From the NCBI RefSeq assembly GCF_038397715.1, contig NZ_CP151633.1, forward strand, positions 3,534,001 to 3,598,000: a DNA stretch of 64,000 nucleotides, written 5' to 3'. Below the pieces are notes generated by a model that was not told the DNA's origin, did not search any database, and saw only the letters and a program-made list of their open reading frames with translations. Both the position numbers and the translations under genes were made by a program. Origin of the DNA: Microbacterium sp. LWO14-1.2 (GTDB taxonomy: Bacteria > Actinomycetota > Actinomycetes > Actinomycetales > Microbacteriaceae). Below, piece after piece: positions 61,130 through 64,000 of the stretch (position 1 is the stretch's first letter; the number at the start of each line of letters is the position of its first letter).

Positions 61130-61552
61130 GTGACGGGAGCGGAGACCATGGCGCCGGATGACGGCAGCGGGCAGGATACGCTCCGGTGCCCGTGCGGCTC
61201 GGGTGATCTCTTCCGTGCCTGCTGCGGCCCCCTGCTCGCGGGAGCGCCTGCGCCGACGGCCGAACGGCTCATGCGGTCGCGGTACACGGCGTTCGCGCGC
61301 GGGGACGCGCGGCATCTCCGCGCGACGTGGCATGCCTCGACACGCCCGGCGACGATCGACCTCGACGAGGATCTCGTGTGGCGACGGCTCGCGATACTCG
61401 ACCGGGTCGCCGGAGGGCCGTTCGATCGGGAGGGCATCGTCGAGTTCGCGGCCTCATGGCAGCAGGGAGCGGAGCGCGGCGTGCTGCGCGAGCGCAGCCG
61501 TTTCGTCCGCGAGGGCCGCAGCTGGCTCTACGTCGACGGCGACGTCTCGTGA
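61130..61552 (+). CDS. YchJ-like (UPF0225) protein with SEC-C zinc motif
   Basis: Protein of 140 aa from GTG at 61130. The SEC-C motif CPCGSGDLFRACCGPLL is near the start and probably binds zinc. The rest follows the YchJ-like fold (AERLMRSRYTAFARGDARHLRATWH). Its function is not established. An in-frame ATG at 61148 is an alternative start; the GTG is favoured by the TACGCT box 6 nt before it. Confidence 0.85.
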   Translation: MTGAETMAPDDGSGQDTLRCPCGSGDLFRACCGPLLAGAPAPTAERLMRSRYTAFARGDARHLRATWHASTRPATIDLDEDLVWRRLAILDRVAGGPFDREGIVEFAASWQQGAERGVLRERSRFVREGRSWLYVDGDVS

Positions 61553-61590
61553 CGTTCGGGTCCGGGACTCCGCGCGTCCGACCCACCGAG

Positions 61591-61596
61591 TAGATT
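61591..61596 (+). promoter_or_regulatory. -10 box of leaderless zinc-ribbon gene promoter
   Basis: TAGATT, 7 nt, then GTG at 61604. Confidence 0.5.
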
Positions 61597-61603
61597 TGAG
61601 AGC

Positions 61604-62335
61604 GTGAACGCCAGCCCCGAGCACCAGCGCATCCTTCTCGACATCGCCGACCTGGATCGGCGCATCGCTCAGGCCGAGCGTGCGCGCACCAAGCCCACGC
61701 AGGCCTCTCGCATCTCCGAGCTCGTCGCGATCCGTCAGGAGCAGCTGCGCGAGCTGACCGCCCTGACCGGCACGCGCGACGATGTGCGCACCGAGCTGAC
61801 GCGGATCGAGTCGGATGTCGCGCTCGTCGAGCAGCGCCGCGCGCGCGACGCCCAGCGCCTGGCCGCCGCCACGAACCCCAAGGAGGCACAGGCTCTCGAG
61901 CACGAGATCGCCAGCCTCGCCCGCAGGCAGAGCGACCTCGAAGACGCGCAGCTCGATGTGATGGGGCGGGTCGAAGACGCGGATGCCGCGGTGGCGGCCC
62001 AGCAGGCGCTGCTCGACACGACGACGGCCGAGGGCACAGCGCTCACCGCGCAGGCGAAGGCCGATGTCGCTGCGGCGACCGACCTCGGAGCCCAGCTGGC
62101 CCGCGACCGCGAAGCTGTCGCGGCGACGGTCCCTGAGCCCCTGCTCGCCGAGTACACGCGCCGCGCCTCGAACAGCGCCGGAGCCGCGCTGCTCACCCGG
62201 GGCACCTGCGAGGGGTGCCGGATCGTGCTCCCCGGCACCGACCTGAACGAGATCCGCCGTGCCGCCGAGGACGCCGTGGTCTCGTGCCCTGAGTGCGGCT
62301 GCATCCTCGTGCGCACCGAGGAATCCGGCCTGTGA
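61604..62335 (+). CDS. C4 zinc-ribbon coiled-coil protein (DUF164-like)
   Basis: Protein of 243 aa. A long coiled coil (about 10-180) precedes a C4-type zinc ribbon (CEGCRIVLP ... CPECGCILV, four cysteines at the end). Proteins of this type may bind nucleic acid; the function is unproven. GTG start behind a leaderless promoter. The DNA polymerase gene follows after 25 bp, so the two are probably cotranscribed. Confidence 0.88.
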   Translation: MNASPEHQRILLDIADLDRRIAQAERARTKPTQASRISELVAIRQEQLRELTALTGTRDDVRTELTRIESDVALVEQRRARDAQRLAAATNPKEAQALEHEIASLARRQSDLEDAQLDVMGRVEDADAAVAAQQALLDTTTAEGTALTAQAKADVAAATDLGAQLARDREAVAATVPEPLLAEYTRRASNSAGAALLTRGTCEGCRIVLPGTDLNEIRRAAEDAVVSCPECGCILVRTEESGL

Positions 62336-62360
62336 CACCCGCGCCGCGAGCGCGCCGGAC

Positions 62361-64000
62361 GTGACCTCGCGGCGGACGCCTGAGCGCCGGATCGTGCTGG
62401 CGCGCGGGAACGCACCCGGCTGGACGGCGGTCGAGCTCGACGACGCGGGGGAGGAGCAGCACCGCCGCACCCTCGCTCAGGATGCCGTGGCCGACTGGGT
62501 CGCCGCGCAAGAGCGCGACGGTGCTCCGCGCTGGATCATCCGCAGCGCGCGGGAGGTCTACGCCCCGCTGCTCGCACTGGGTGGGCGCCTGACCCGCGCG
62601 CACGACCTGCTGCTGTGCCACGCGATCCTCCGCGACACCGACCGGGTCGCGCGACCGCTCGCCCCGTCACCGGACTGGGTGCGGCACGATCCCGTCGTCG
62701 ACGAGCCTCCCTCGCTGTTCGACGCGCTGGAGCGCCCGACGACGGACGACCCCGTCGGTGAGCTGCTCGACCAGTACCGACTGCAGCGTCGCGTGATCGA
62801 CTCCTCGCCGGACGGACGGCTCGCTCTGCTCGCGTCGGCCGAGTCCGCCGGCGGCCTGATCGCGGAGGAGATGCGTGCGGCAGGGCTTCCGTGGAGCGAG
62901 GAGATCCACGACCGGATCCTCGTCGAGACCCTCGGCACCCGCCCGATCGCCGGCGGTCTGCCGAGCGGCATGGTCGCGCAGGCGGAGCGCGTCCGCAGCA
63001 TCCTGGGCGACCCGGGCCTCAATCTCGACAGCCAGCCGAAGCTGCTGCGTGCCCTCCACCGGGTGGGCGTGCAGGTCGAGTCGACAGCACGATGGGAGCT
63101 CGCTCGTCACGACCATGCGGTCATCGGCCCGCTGACGGCGTACAAGAAGCTCGCGCGGCTGCTCAGCGCCAACGGATGGGCGTGGCTCGCCGAGTGGGTG
63201 CACGAGGGGCGTTTCCGTCCCGTGTACATCCCCGGCGGGGTCGTCACGGGGCGCTGGGCGTCGGCCGGCGGCGGGGCACTGCAGATCCCTCGGAGCCTGC
63301 GGCGTGCAGTGCGTGCCGACGACGGGTGGCGGCTCGTGGTGGCGGACGTCGCTCAGCTGGAACCCCGCATGCTCGCGGCGATGGCGGGGGATCGGGCCAT
63401 GGCGCGAGCAGCGCAGGGGGCCGACCTCTACGCGGGTGTCGTGGCGACCGGCGCCGTCGGCACGCGCGAGGAGGCCAAGTACGCGGTCCTCGGGGCGATG
63501 TACGGAGCGACGACCGGCGACAGCGGCCGCCTCGTGCCGCGGCTCCGCAAGGTGTACCCGCGGGCCATGGCCCTCGTCGACGAGGCCGCCCGTGTCGGAG
63601 AGGACGGCGGCGTCGTGTCGACCTGGCTGGGCAGATCGTCGCCCCGGCCATCGACGGAGTGGTCGCGGATGCAAGCGAGGGCGACGGATGCCGACGCCGA
63701 GCCGACGGACGTGAGCGTCGCGCGCCGGCGCGCACGGGACTGGGGGCGCTTCACCCGTAACTTCGTCGTGCAGGGCACGGCTGCGGAGTGGTCGCTCATC
63801 TGGCTGGCCGAGATCCGTCATCGTCTGCAGCAGCTCCCGGAGGCGGTGCGGTCGGCTCCGGCGTCCGGCGTCTTCGGCTCGCGCGCGCATCTGGCGTTCT
63901 TCCTGCATGACGAGGTCATCCTGCACGTCCCGGAGGAGCAGGCGGAGGCGGCGGCGGATGCCGTGCGCGACGCGGCGGCCGTGGCGACCCGCCGCCTGTT
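62361..64000 (+). CDS. Family-A DNA polymerase-like protein (partial, runs off window)
   Basis: The reading frame is open from GTG at 62361 to the window end, about 546 codons and incomplete. Polymerase motif A is DVAQLEPRMLAAMAGD (usually DYSQIELR), motif B lies in EEAKYAVLGAMYGATTGD, and motif C is HDEVILHV. This matches the actinobacterial bifunctional 3'-5' exonuclease/polymerase relatives of PolA. The N-terminal part lacks obvious 5'-nuclease motifs and its exonuclease residues are not clear by eye. The true PolA is expected elsewhere. Confidence 0.82.
   Translation, partial: MTSRRTPERRIVLARGNAPGWTAVELDDAGEEQHRRTLAQDAVADWVAAQERDGAPRWIIRSAREVYAPLLALGGRLTRAHDLLLCHAILRDTDRVARPLAPSPDWVRHDPVVDEPPSLFDALERPTTDDPVGELLDQYRLQRRVIDSSPDGRLALLASAESAGGLIAEEMRAAGLPWSEEIHDRILVETLGTRPIAGGLPSGMVAQAERVRSILGDPGLNLDSQPKLLRALHRVGVQVESTARWELARHDHAVIGPLTAYKKLARLLSANGWAWLAEWVHEGRFRPVYIPGGVVTGRWASAGGGALQIPRSLRRAVRADDGWRLVVADVAQLEPRMLAAMAGDRAMARAAQGADLYAGVVATGAVGTREEAKYAVLGAMYGATTGDSGRLVPRLRKVYPRAMALVDEAARVGEDGGVVSTWLGRSSPRPSTEWSRMQARATDADAEPTDVSVARRRARDWGRFTRNFVVQGTAAEWSLIWLAEIRHRLQQLPEAVRSAPASGVFGSRAHLAFFLHDEVILHVPEEQAEAAADAVRDAAAVATRRL

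Noticed and set aside
63304..63760. Frameshift or fragmentation of the polymerase gene near the window end
   Set aside because: Reading from GTG at 62361 in one frame stays open to 64000 with motifs A, B and C in order, so the gene is only cut by the window edge.

Overview
The window is high-GC actinobacterial DNA and looks like a Microbacterium-type member of the Microbacteriaceae. The support is the gene content and order: glgC/glgA divergent pair, DUF3145, aceE-fasR-fabD-fabH-acpP-fabF, and a single-membrane flagellar locus without P- or L-ring genes. GTG starts are common, and many genes appear to have leaderless promoters (TANNNT followed 6-7 nt later by ATG or GTG). The family assignment rests on recognition, not on a search.

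Layout. 1-19.8 kb is mostly housekeeping: serB, glgC, glgA, a lone ABC ATPase, L31 type B, a GmrSD-type DUF262/DUF1524 restriction protein tightly linked to an alpha/beta hydrolase, a 2OG-Fe oxygenase-like gene, DUF3145, a divergent MocR regulator/YczE membrane protein pair, and the type II fatty-acid operon with its activator FasR and the pyruvate dehydrogenase E1 gene upstream. tRNA-Val(TAC) lies at 19.8 kb. 19.88-25.97 kb is a 6.1-kb island between the 3' end of that tRNA and a 27-bp direct repeat of the same end. It carries a SulP transporter, a GAP-family membrane protein, a formylglycine-generating enzyme and a Cys-type sulfatase, but no integrase. The FGE would activate the sulfatase, and SulP may move the sulfate or substrate.

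27.2-56.4 kb is the flagellar locus: FliA/WhiG-type sigma factor, fliC, fliD-fliS-(fliT-like), flgB-flgC-fliE-fliF-fliG, fliH-fliI-fliJ-fliK-flgD-flgE, flbD-motA-motB-fliM-fliN-fliO, fliP-fliQ-fliR-flhB-flhA, csrA, flgN-flgK-flgL-fliW, an HU-like gene and a second sigma factor. A foreign-looking AbiEi/Vsr-like gene between flgE and flbD is flanked by two copies of an 82-bp palindromic repeat. Six flagellar transcription units start with the same promoter (GTTAC, 13-14 nt, GTCGCGATAG). Three of them (flgB, fliH, fliP) also share a leader of nearly identical length with two hairpins displaying ACGGA/ATGGA, and the fliC leader has a related hairpin plus an ACGGA overlapping its ribosome-binding site. 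Because csrA and fliW are both present, the reading is a CsrA-FliW circuit acting on flagellin and on basal-body/export operons. This is the most interesting system in the window.

56.4-64 kb returns to mixed genes: an unassigned AAA+ ATPase, a TIGR01777 epimerase, an SDR divergent from an MmyB-like regulator, an aldo/keto reductase divergent from a YchJ-like gene (overlapping palindromic -10 boxes), a C4 zinc-ribbon protein, and the start of a family-A DNA polymerase that runs off the window. No CRISPR array, rRNA or intact insertion sequence was seen. No chemotaxis gene, fliL, flgF/flgG, flgM, flhF or flhG was found in the flagellar region.
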